From: Candidatus Atribacteria bacterium | Lineage (GTDB): Bacteria > Atribacterota > Atribacteria > Atribacterales > Caldatribacteriaceae | Direction: 5' to 3' | Assembly (NCBI GenBank): GCA_029982105.1 | Contig: JARRCQ010000134.1 | Span: 1-5,290, forward strand | Length of the DNA: 5,290 nucleotides | Shown: positions 1 through 4,526 of the stretch, one piece after another | How positions within the stretch are numbered: position 1 is the stretch's first letter | How the letters are laid out: each line of letters opens with the position of its first letter | Translations under genes and position numbers: made by a program | Notes under the pieces: generated by a model | What the model was told of the DNA's origin: nothing | The model's input: only the letters and a program-made list of their open reading frames with translations | Database searches by the model: none

Positions 1-12
1 TTGAATAGCCAT
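1..12 (-). CDS. 5' end of a gene leaving the window (first four codons, Met-Ala-Ile-Gln)
   Basis: Read on the minus strand, an AGGAG ribosome binding site (21-25) lies 8 nt before an ATG at 12-10, followed by GCT ATT CAA to the window edge. The good site and spacing, together with the same direction as the reductase 74 bp upstream, suggest a real start and probable co-transcription. No terminator-like hairpin is visible in the gap. Only four residues can be seen, so no function can be inferred. Confidence 0.55.
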
Positions 13-86
13 ATTTCTCACTCCTTCGAAAGATTTTAATTAATAACCCAGAAGAGGCAAATTTTATTCTATTTCATGATTCTCAT

Positions 87-1217
87 TTATTTTTCAAAGG
101 CTTGAGCAACTTTTTCTAAAAGCTCAGGTATGGGAAGAGCTTGAGGGCATAATTTTTCGCAATCGCCACAACGGAGACACGAGGAAGCTCTTTCTTCCTC
201 AGGAAGAGCTAAATATTTCCGCCGCGCATCCTCGAAAGCGCCTCCCCGGAAAGCATTGTTATAAAGTTCAAAATTGCGGGGAATGTTTACTCCATTGGGG
301 CAAGGTAGGCAATATTTACACATATTACAGTTGATAGAAGGGAGACTCTCAAAAGCTTCTCGCGCTTTATCGATTATTTTCAACTCCTCCGGGGATAATA
401 AGCCTATTCTTGAAGAAGAAGCTATTTCTATATTTTCTTTTACCTGGAGCAAATTACTCATTCCGCTCAAGACCGTTGCTACTTCTTTTTGATTCCATAA
501 CCATAGAAGAGCCCAGGCTACTGGACTTCTTTTAACCGGAGCCTCGTCAAAAATTCTCTGTACTTCCTGGGGAGGATGAGCTAATCTGCCTCCTCGCAGC
601 GGTTCCATTATGACTACTGCTATACCTTTTTGAGCTGCATATTGCAGACCAAATTGCCCAGCCTGATGGTCGATGTCGAGGTAGTTGTATTGAATCTGAC
701 AGAAGGTCCAGGGATAAGCGTCGATTATTTTTTGAAAAGTTTCCCGGTCATCGTGGAAAGAAAAACCAATCTGACCAATCTTTCCTTTTTGAATGGCTTT
801 TTCTGCCCAGCTCAACGCTTCTAATTGCTCCAGTTTAGCCCATCGGTCTTTATCTAAGGCATGAAAAAGGTAAAAATCGATGTGGTCGATGTCTAATTTT
901 TTAAGTTGCTCATCTAAATAGCGATCCATATCCTGAGCAGTATTCACTAACCACACCGGAAGTTTAGTAGCCACTTTTACTTTTTGCCGATAACCATCTT
1001 TTAGAGCTTTGCCAACCACTATTTCGCTTCCTCCACTGTGGTAACCGTAGGCAGTATCTAAATAATTTACCCCCTGGTCAATTGCATAATGAATCATTTC
1101 TAAAGTTTGAGTTTTATCTATATCAGCATCGTTTGTGCCTTTTAGGGGTAGCCGCATGGCACCAAATCCTAAAGCTGAAACTTGAAAATCTAATTTTCCA
1201 AAAGGGCGATACTGCAT
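87..1217 (-). CDS. Aldo/keto reductase with C-terminal ferredoxin-like 4Fe-4S domain
   Basis: This 376-residue protein has an N-terminal NAD(P)H-dependent aldo/keto reductase barrel (about residues 1-285) fused to a C-terminal iron-sulfur domain. The catalytic tetrad is recognisable: Asp54 and Tyr59 in DTAYGY, Lys85 in KVATKLP, and His119 in FYLFHAL. GKIGQIGFS, QIQYNYLD and EPLRGGRLA are further barrel landmarks. The tail carries two cysteine groups, C297/C300/C303/C306 followed by Pro, and C347/C350/C353/C357 followed by Pro, each able to hold a 4Fe-4S cluster. This architecture is typical of the COG1453-type reductases of anaerobes. It is presumably a cytoplasmic oxidoreductase exchanging electrons between a nicotinamide cofactor, the clusters and a carbonyl-type substrate, which cannot be deduced. 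The ATG at 1217 is chosen because AGGAGG lies 7 nt upstream and the protein begins with the family-typical MQYRPFGKLDFQVSALGFG. An open extension back to 1328 lacks family similarity. The gene is complete and its family assignment is secure. Confidence 0.95.
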   Translation of the reverse strand: MQYRPFGKLDFQVSALGFGAMRLPLKGTNDADIDKTQTLEMIHYAIDQGVNYLDTAYGYHSGGSEIVVGKALKDGYRQKVKVATKLPVWLVNTAQDMDRYLDEQLKKLDIDHIDFYLFHALDKDRWAKLEQLEALSWAEKAIQKGKIGQIGFSFHDDRETFQKIIDAYPWTFCQIQYNYLDIDHQAGQFGLQYAAQKGIAVVIMEPLRGGRLAHPPQEVQRIFDEAPVKRSPVAWALLWLWNQKEVATVLSGMSNLLQVKENIEIASSSRIGLLSPEELKIIDKAREAFESLPSINCNMCKYCLPCPNGVNIPRNFELYNNAFRGGAFEDARRKYLALPEEERASSCLRCGDCEKLCPQALPIPELLEKVAQAFEK

Positions 1218-1224
1218 CAATTTT

Positions 1225-1230
1225 CCTCCT
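1225..1230 (-). promoter_or_regulatory. Ribosome binding site of the aldo/keto reductase
   Basis: On the minus strand AGGAGG is followed by AAAATTG and then ATG at 1217. This perfect Shine-Dalgarno sequence with 7-nt spacing fixes the start at 1217 rather than at the in-frame ATG at 1328. Confidence 0.85.
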
Positions 1231-1261
1231 TTGTTTTTAGCTAATATTGTTGGCGAGGTTC

Positions 1262-1289
1262 TGTATCTTATTTTTACCATATCGGTCAA
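1262..1289 (-). promoter_or_regulatory. Weak candidate promoter for the aldo/keto reductase
   Basis: On the minus strand TTGACC (1289-1284, five of six matches to the -35 consensus) is followed after 16 nt by GATACA (1267-1262), a poor -10 with three of six matches. The position, about 45 nt before the start codon, is plausible. The -10 is weak, so this is only a candidate. Confidence 0.22.
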
Positions 1290-1317
1290 GATAGAAACGT
1301 TAACGTGATAAAATATA

Positions 1318-1397
1318 GTATCCCGCAAAACTGGTTAAGCTGTTAAAAACTTTGAAAAATTAATTATATCGGAAGCCAAAAACTTAAGGTTGTTACG
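1318..1397. repeat. ~80-bp intergenic repeat, copy A (left of the acetyltransferase)
   Basis: This 80-nt block begins GTATCCCGCAAAACTGG and ends GGTTGTTACG. It aligns with 2113-2191 with nine mismatches and one single-base gap (about 87% identity); most differences are transitions. It is followed immediately by a strong hairpin, as is copy B. It contains no coding potential that I can support. The two copies lie in the same orientation on either side of the acetyltransferase gene. Confidence 0.85.
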
Positions 1398-1400
1398 TAC

Positions 1401-1423
1401 AGAGAAAGACAAAGTCTTTCTCT
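1401..1423. repeat. Perfect 10-bp inverted repeat with 3-nt loop
   Basis: AGAGAAAGAC, AAA, GTCTTTCTCT forms a perfect hairpin. On the plus strand it is followed by a T-rich stretch (1424-1466) with interspersed G and C rather than a clean T-run. It sits 63 bp before the acetyltransferase start and just after repeat copy A. It could stop plus-strand read-through, act as a leader hairpin of the acetyltransferase mRNA, or simply be the terminal hairpin of the repeat element. Confidence 0.75.
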
Positions 1424-1461
1424 TTGGCTTTTATCTTTTGTATCTGTTTCTAAGTTTTTGT

Positions 1462-1483
1462 TTTTCTGAGGGTTGATAGGGGG
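1462..1483 (+). promoter_or_regulatory. Repeat-like leader supplying the weak ribosome binding site of the acetyltransferase
   Basis: The segment from TTTTCTGAGGG to TAGGGGG aligns with the left arm of the G-run hairpin repeats (2628-2651 and 2723-2746), with two mismatches and one gap. AGGGGG at 1478-1483 is only 3 nt from the ATG at 1487. It is a degenerate Shine-Dalgarno sequence with tight spacing, unlike the canonical AGGAGG of the neighbouring genes. The complementary C-run arm of the repeat is absent here, so the G-run is left unpaired. Confidence 0.5.
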
Positions 1484-1486
1484 AAA

Positions 1487-1984
1487 ATGATTGAATATCT
1501 AACTGACCTCAAGGAAAGAGATTTATTAGATGTAAGAGAATTGCTTATTGAATATGCTAAGTGGTTGAATTTAGACCTATCATTTCAAGGATTTTCAGAA
1601 GAAATTAACACTCTGCCGGGTAGATACTCTCCTCCAGAAGGAGCTTTAATTTTAGCTCGAGTTGGTGAAGTAGCGGCAGGATGTGTAGCTTTGAGAAGAT
1701 TGTCTCCTGAGGTTTGCGAAATGAAGCGGCTTTTTGTTCGTTCTTCTTTTCAGGGTATGGGTATCGGTAAGCAACTGGTAATGAGGATTATTGAAGAAGC
1801 AATAAAAAGAGGCTATAAGTTTATGAGACTTGATACCCTGTCTTTTATGAAAGCTGCTCGAAAACTTTATACCGAGATGGGATTTTATCCTATCTCTCCT
1901 TATTACGATAATCCCTTAGAGGGAGCAGAATTTATGGAACTGAACTTAGAAAATTGGTCTAAGAGCTCACCATCTCGTGAGTGA
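1487..1984 (+). CDS. GNAT-family N-acetyltransferase
   Basis: This 165-residue protein has the usual length of a single-domain GNAT acetyltransferase, a cytoplasmic enzyme that moves an acetyl group from acetyl-CoA to an amine. The acetyl-CoA pyrophosphate-binding loop is visible as Q89-G-M-G-I-G-K95 (Q-x-x-G-x-G). It is preceded by the beta-4 segment CEMKRLFVR (77-85) and followed by helix VMRIIEEAIKRGY. The C-terminal ARKLYTEMGF (124-133) is the family's alpha-4/beta-7 region, where Tyr128 is the usual general-acid candidate. The ending (PYYDNPLEGAEFMELNL) matches a common uncharacterised GNAT subgroup; I cannot name the substrate. The ATG at 1487 is the natural start, with AGGGGG 3 nt upstream. 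The gene stands alone, divergent from the reductase and followed by a repeat-rich spacer. An ~80-bp direct repeat lies on each side of it, which hints at movement as a cassette, but no transposase is present. Confidence 0.93.
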   Translation: MIEYLTDLKERDLLDVRELLIEYAKWLNLDLSFQGFSEEINTLPGRYSPPEGALILARVGEVAAGCVALRRLSPEVCEMKRLFVRSSFQGMGIGKQLVMRIIEEAIKRGYKFMRLDTLSFMKAARKLYTEMGFYPISPYYDNPLEGAEFMELNLENWSKSSPSRE

Positions 1985-1993
1985 TTTTATCGA

Positions 1994-2047
1994 CAATGGA
2001 AATATTGACTATAAGGGGCAGTGCTCCATTGAAAAAGACCCCTTATA
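1994..2047 (+). other. Two interleaved inverted repeats (pseudoknot-capable or switch-like)
   Basis: CAATGGA (1994-2000) can pair with TCCATTG (2025-2031), and TATAAGGGG (2010-2018) can pair with CCCCTTATA (2039-2047). The arms alternate, so the RNA could form an H-type pseudoknot with connecting segments of 9, 6 and 7 nt, or two competing hairpins. It begins 10 bp after the acetyltransferase stop codon. No T-run follows, so it is not a standard intrinsic terminator. Read on the minus strand, the second pair belongs to the G-run hairpin family found further right. Confidence 0.55.
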
Positions 2048-2112
2048 ATCCCCAAAAGGCAGAGGACGTTTTTTCTTGTCTTTTACAATGGTGATGAGTT
2101 AAAATAGTTAAA

Positions 2113-2191
2113 GTATCCTGCAAAACTGGTTAAACTGTTAAGAACTTTGAAAAGTTAATATATCGGAAGCTAAAAACTCAATATTGCTACG
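2113..2191. repeat. ~80-bp intergenic repeat, copy B (right of the acetyltransferase)
   Basis: This 79-nt block aligns with 1318-1397 in the same orientation, with nine mismatches and one 1-nt gap. It contains a small palindrome (AACTT, TGAA, AAGTT at 2143-2156) that is weakened by one change in copy A. Its right end (GCTAAAAACT then ATTGCTACG) recurs inverted at 2433-2452 with 16 of 20 matches. The block runs directly into the hairpin at 2188-2214. Confidence 0.85.
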
Positions 2192-2214
2192 CGGGAGTGC
2201 TTTTCTCCAGCGTA
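2188..2214. repeat. TACGC-type hairpin 1
   Basis: TACGC (2188-2192) pairs with GCGTA (2210-2214). After one G/A mismatch, GGAG (2194-2197) pairs with CTCC (2205-2208), leaving a TGCTTTT loop. It matches 2556-2582 at 23 of 27 positions. Confidence 0.65.
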
Positions 2215-2255
2215 ATTGTTCCGAATTTTTTTCTATCTAATTTGTCTTTAATGTT

Positions 2256-2283
2256 TACGCCGTAGGCTGCCTTTTCTCTGCGG
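2256..2283. repeat. TACGC-type hairpin 2 (divergent)
   Basis: CCGTAG (2260-2265) pairs with CTGCGG (2278-2283), including one G-T wobble, around a loop containing TGCCTTTTCT. The leading TACGC and the T-rich loop resemble the hairpins at 2188 and 2555, and TTCTTGTCTTTT follows. The similarity is short, so family membership is tentative. Confidence 0.4.
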
Positions 2284-2337
2284 TTCTTGTCTTTTATGTT
2301 TTGAAGAGGCTCTGTTCCTGGGTCAATCGCGAGCCCT

Positions 2338-2425
2338 GAGGAAGACGCTTTTTCTTCCTCGGTTGTTTTTTTGTTTTTTTGCTTTTTTGCTTTTTGGGGG
2401 CTATGAGGGGGTAACCTCCCCTCAT
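2338..2425. repeat. Repeat module: GAGGAAG hairpin, T-rich spacer, G-run hairpin (diverged copy)
   Basis: GAGGAAG (2338-2344) pairs with CTTCCTC (2354-2360). A 42-nt spacer that is almost all T follows and ends in TTTTTGGGGG. Then ATGAGGGG (2403-2410) pairs with CCCCTCAT (2418-2425). The same order of parts occurs at 2665-2759, with a 46-nt spacer starting GGT and ending in CTGGGGG. This looks like an older, diverged copy of that module. The first hairpin plus T-rich tract also has the form of a rightward intrinsic terminator. Confidence 0.65.
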
Positions 2426-2493
2426 TGTCTGTGGCAATCCTAAGTTTTTAGCATATCTAACTTGCCTTTTTAGTTTTCAGTAAGGATTCAAAA

Positions 2494-2535
2494 ACGAGAT
2501 CGCCACGGTCGGCCTCTGGCCTCCCTCGCGATGAC
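2494..2535. repeat. Interspersed GTCAT(C)GCGAG-type palindromic element
   Basis: On the minus strand the segment reads GTCATCGCGAGGGAGG, then CCAGAGGCCGACC, then GTGGCGATCTCG. It has ATCGC (2499-2503) and GCGAT (2528-2532) as outer arms and GGCC/GGCC (2511-2514, 2518-2521) as an inner palindrome. This layout resembles a small interspersed repeat seen in many unrelated bacteria, whose ends read roughly GTCATTGCGAG and GGCAATCTC. That comparison is from memory, not from a search. It is more G+C-rich than its surroundings. Confidence 0.6.
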
Positions 2536-2554
2536 AAAAGAAGGAACAGCGTAG

Positions 2555-2583
2555 GTACGCTGGAGTGCTTTTTCCCAGTGTAC
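2555..2583. repeat. TACGC-type hairpin 3
   Basis: GTACGCTGG (2555-2563) pairs with CCAGTGTAC (2575-2583) through nine pairs including one G-T wobble, around an 11-nt loop (AGTGCTTTTTC). Compared with the hairpin at 2188, one C-to-T change converts a G-C pair to G-T, so pairing is retained. Its last three bases are shared with the next hairpin. Confidence 0.65.
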
Positions 2584-2606
2584 TGGTGGATATTTTCCCA
2601 CCAGTA
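2581..2606. repeat. Perfect 9-bp inverted repeat, TACTGGTGG type
   Basis: TACTGGTGG (2581-2589) and CCACCAGTA (2598-2606) pair perfectly around an 8-nt loop. GTATTTGTCTTTTTCC follows, so on the plus strand it resembles a terminator with an imperfect T-tract. It overlaps the previous hairpin by three bases, so the two cannot both form completely. Confidence 0.65.
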
Positions 2607-2623
2607 GTATTTGTCTTTTTCCC

Positions 2624-2691
2624 TTTGCTTTTCTGGGGGTTCATAAGGGGGTTTACCCCCTTATAGTGAGGAAGGTTTTTGCTTCCTCACT
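2624..2691. repeat. 68-bp perfect direct repeat, copy 1 (two abutting hairpins)
   Basis: This block is identical over all 68 positions to 2719-2786. It holds ATAAGGGGG/CCCCCTTAT (2643-2651 with 2656-2664, loop TTTA) directly followed by AGTGAGGAAG/CTTCCTCACT (2665-2674 with 2682-2691, loop GTTTTTG). Both stems are perfect. They touch end to end and could stack coaxially in RNA. Confidence 0.95.
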
Positions 2692-2706
2692 GGTCTTTTG
2701 TTTTTA
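2665..2706 (+). terminator. Candidate intrinsic terminator
   Basis: A perfect 10-bp stem (AGTGAGGAAG, loop GTTTTTG, CTTCCTCACT) is followed after GG by TCTTTTGTTTTT. It is the best hairpin-plus-T arrangement for rightward transcription in the spacer between the acetyltransferase and the kinase. The identical hairpin at 2760-2786 lacks the T-tract, so the downstream copy is probably not a terminator. Confidence 0.45.
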
Positions 2707-2718
2707 AGTCTTTATTTT

Positions 2719-2786
2719 TTTGCTTTTCTGGGGGTTCATAAGGGGGTTTACCCCCTTATAGTGAGGAAGGTTTTTGCTTCCTCACT
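2719..2786. repeat. 68-bp perfect direct repeat, copy 2
   Basis: An exact duplicate of 2624-2691, offset by 95 bp, with its hairpins at 2738-2759 and 2760-2786. The two copies are separated by a 27-nt T-rich spacer (2692-2718). The absence of any difference suggests a recent tandem duplication or gene conversion. What follows is a TATAAT box rather than a T-tract. Confidence 0.95.
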
Positions 2787-2789
2787 CAT

Positions 2790-2795
2790 TATAAT
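2790..2795 (+). promoter_or_regulatory. Candidate -10 box for the kinase gene
   Basis: TATAAT is a perfect -10 consensus 43 bp before the kinase ATG. No good -35 is visible, because the expected region (about 2767-2772) falls inside the hairpin of repeat copy 2 and reads AAGGTT. If used, transcription would begin near 2802 and the leader would contain the hairpin at 2809-2827. Confidence 0.35.
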
Positions 2796-2808
2796 GATTT
2801 TACGTTTA

Positions 2809-2835
2809 ACTATAAAGTTTTTATAGTGAGGCAGG
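2809..2835 (+). promoter_or_regulatory. Leader hairpin abutting the kinase ribosome binding site
   Basis: ACTATAAA (2809-2816) and TTTATAGT (2820-2827) form a perfect 8-bp stem with a GTT loop. The next bases, GAGG (2828-2831), are the Shine-Dalgarno sequence, 6 nt before the ATG at 2838. The stretch TTATAGTGAGGCAGG (2821-2835) matches 14 of 15 bases of the repeat at 2661-2675 and 2756-2770, so the ribosome binding site may be repeat-derived. The stem is A/T-rich and would be weak. Confidence 0.45.
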
Positions 2836-2837
2836 AT

Positions 2838-4490
2838 ATGATTCCTTTTGGTTACCGCCGTATCAGAAATTTTCGTCGAGTGCGAGAAATCATCCATGTT
2901 TTTCGCAAATATGGTTTTTTATATCTTTTTCGCCGTTCTCATTTTCCTGAACAGCTCACTATTCCTTTTTTTCGAAAAAAGACTGCTAAACGTACCCCGC
3001 AAGAAAACCTGCGTTTGGCTTTTGAAGAATTGGGAACTACTTTTATAAAATTGGGACAAATTTTGAGCACTCGTCTGGACCTTTTACCTGAAGAATATTG
3101 TCGAGAATTGAGAAAATTGCAAGATCAGACTTCTCCGGTGAGTTTTCTCGAAGTTAAAGAAGTGGTGGAGAGGGAACTTAAAAAACCTTTGGGAGAAATT
3201 TTTTTAGAATTTGACTCTGCCCCCCTTGCTTCTGCTTCTATAGCTCAGGTTCATCGGGCGGTTTTAAAAGATGGAAATAAAGTAGCAGTAAAGGTTCAAA
3301 AACCAGGGGTGGAGGAAAAAGTGATTTCTGACCTGGAAATCCTCTTTTATTTGGCCAGTTTAGGTGACCGAATAACTTCTTTTGCTCCTCTCACTTTTTC
3401 AGAAATGGTAGCTGAGTTCCAGAAGAGTTTGATGAAAGAAATAGATTTTTTGTATGAGGCAGTGAATGCTCGCCGATTTCGAGAAAATTTTTCTGATTTT
3501 AAAGGGGTTTATATTCCTCGGGTTTTTGATGAGTATACCACTACCCGAGTTTTAACTCTGGAATTGATTGAAGGCTCTAACCTCTCTCAGATGGCAGAAA
3601 AAGATGAAATTCAAGTAGATGGTCCATTTTTAGCTCGTCGAGGAGCAGAAGCAGTTCTCAAAATGATTTTTGAAGATGGTTTTTTTCATGCTGACCCTCA
3701 CCCCGGCAACATAATGATTAGAGAAGGAAGTGGAGAATTAGTTTTTTTAGACTTTGGGATAGTAGGAACGGTAGATGAGAGAACCAGAGAAAATATGGTG
3801 AGAATGCTGATTGCTGTATTGCGGAAAGATACTGAAAGAGTAGTGGATATTTTAGAAGAAGAGTTTTTACTATCTCCAATTAAATCTCCTCTTGCTCTCC
3901 GGGTAGACCTCCATGAGATTTTAGAGCGATATGTGACGGCAAACTTAAAGGAGATGAACATTTCCAGCCTGGTCAATGATTTTTTCTACCTTCTACGTAA
4001 ACACGATTTGCGTTTCCCTCCTCACCTTTCTTCTCTTATGAGGGCTCTTATGGTAGTAGAAGGAACAGGAATGATGCTCGATCCTCACTTTACCGTGGTT
4101 CCTTATTTAGAAAAAAGTTTAGAGCGGGCTTTGAGCCAACGTTTCCGATGGGAGAGAATATCAGAGAAATTTGGTGATTATCTTTTTGATTGGCAAAAAT
4201 TATTGGCTAATTTTCCAGATAAAACTCAAGAATTATTAGAAGAAGCAGCAAAAGGGAAAATTCGCTTCCAGATGGAGAGTGAAGACTTGAGAAGTTTAAA
4301 TCGTCGTTTAAACCGAGTAAGCAACCGTCTCTCTCTGTCGGTGATTTTGGGTTCTTTACTTATTGGTTCTTCCTTGATTTATGTGAGTTCTCCCCGGCCT
4401 GGAGCTATAGGCATTCTGGGAATTTTAGGTTTTGGGATAGCTGCTGTACTGGGTATATTTTTAGTGATTGAGATGTTAAGAAGTAGATAA
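2838..4490 (+). CDS. ubiB: UbiB/AarF/ABC1-family atypical protein kinase
   Basis: This 550-residue protein matches the usual length of bacterial UbiB/ABC1 proteins. The family hallmarks are in order. The KxGQ motif is K71-L-G-Q74 in FIKLGQILSTRLDLLP. The Ala-rich loop replacing the kinase glycine loop is seen as PLASASIAQVH (about 129-139). The invariant lysine is K152 in VAVKVQKPG, and acidic helix residues lie in KEIDFLYEA (200-208). The catalytic loop is HAD286PHPGN291 and the metal-binding motif is D305-F-G. Two hydrophobic helices near the C terminus (about 500-516 and 523-547) predict membrane anchoring. Characterised relatives support ubiquinone biosynthesis and lipid homeostasis through ATPase activity. 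In a presumed anaerobe the quinone or lipid partner is unknown, so the symbol reflects family only. The ATG at 2838 is preferred because GAGG lies 6 nt upstream; a GTG at 2826 has no such site. It is probably cotranscribed with the next gene, 36 bp away. Confidence 0.94.
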   Translation: MIPFGYRRIRNFRRVREIIHVFRKYGFLYLFRRSHFPEQLTIPFFRKKTAKRTPQENLRLAFEELGTTFIKLGQILSTRLDLLPEEYCRELRKLQDQTSPVSFLEVKEVVERELKKPLGEIFLEFDSAPLASASIAQVHRAVLKDGNKVAVKVQKPGVEEKVISDLEILFYLASLGDRITSFAPLTFSEMVAEFQKSLMKEIDFLYEAVNARRFRENFSDFKGVYIPRVFDEYTTTRVLTLELIEGSNLSQMAEKDEIQVDGPFLARRGAEAVLKMIFEDGFFHADPHPGNIMIREGSGELVFLDFGIVGTVDERTRENMVRMLIAVLRKDTERVVDILEEEFLLSPIKSPLALRVDLHEILERYVTANLKEMNISSLVNDFFYLLRKHDLRFPPHLSSLMRALMVVEGTGMMLDPHFTVVPYLEKSLERALSQRFRWERISEKFGDYLFDWQKLLANFPDKTQELLEEAAKGKIRFQMESEDLRSLNRRLNRVSNRLSLSVILGSLLIGSSLIYVSSPRPGAIGILGILGFGIAAVLGIFLVIEMLRSR

Positions 4491-4514
4491 AGGAAGAAAG
4501 TTTTTAAGTACGAG

Positions 4515-4520
4515 AGGAGG
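4515..4520 (+). promoter_or_regulatory. Ribosome binding site fixing a GTG start
   Basis: AGGAGG is followed by AAAATT and then GTG at 4527, a 6-nt spacing. The strong site, together with the following Met-Lys-Lys signal-peptide start, supports GTG as the initiation codon. Confidence 0.85.
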
Positions 4521-4526
4521 AAAATT

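Larger units (their letters stand above)
1985..2825. repeat. Dense array of intergenic hairpins and direct repeats; no gene seen
   Basis: This roughly 840-bp stretch holds no credible open frame. Reading both strands, I count about a dozen inverted repeats with stems of 6-10 bp, separated by T-rich plus-strand spacers such as 2361-2395, which is nearly all T with scattered G and C. The hairpins fall into families: a G-run type (2010-2047, 2403-2425, 2643-2664, 2738-2759), a GAGGAAG type (2338-2360, 2665-2691, 2760-2786), and a TACGC type (2188-2214, 2256-2283, 2555-2583). There is also an interspersed palindrome at 2494-2535. Reuse of the same modules in varying order and in both orientations argues for accumulated small repeat elements rather than a decayed gene. 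No tRNA, rRNA, known riboswitch or transposase was recognised. Confidence 0.85.

Noticed and set aside
1218..1328. Open-frame extension of the aldo/keto reductase by 37 residues to an upstream ATG
   Set aside because: The extension does not resemble the family, has no good ribosome binding site and runs into repeat copy A. The ATG at 1217 has a perfect AGGAGG and the typical N terminus.
1401..1466. Leader attenuator or riboswitch before the acetyltransferase
   Set aside because: There is only one hairpin, with no alternative pairing, no leader peptide and no recognisable ligand-binding core. The hairpin is reported as a repeat only.
1318..2191. Insertion sequence or composite transposon around the acetyltransferase
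   Set aside because: No transposase frame, no terminal inverted repeats at the outer edges of copies A and B, and no target-site duplication could be identified.
1985..2825. CRISPR array
   Set aside because: Repeats differ in length and sequence, spacing is irregular and orientation is mixed. The only identical pair is 68 bp long and occurs twice.
2826..2837. GTG start for the kinase at 2826
   Set aside because: No Shine-Dalgarno sequence precedes it, it lies inside a hairpin arm, and the ATG at 2838 has GAGG at good spacing.
3698..3976. Minus-strand open frame inside the kinase gene
   Set aside because: It lies opposite well-conserved kinase motifs, lacks a ribosome binding site and has a sequence typical of an antisense shadow. 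The same applies to short frames within the reductase and the exported-protein gene.
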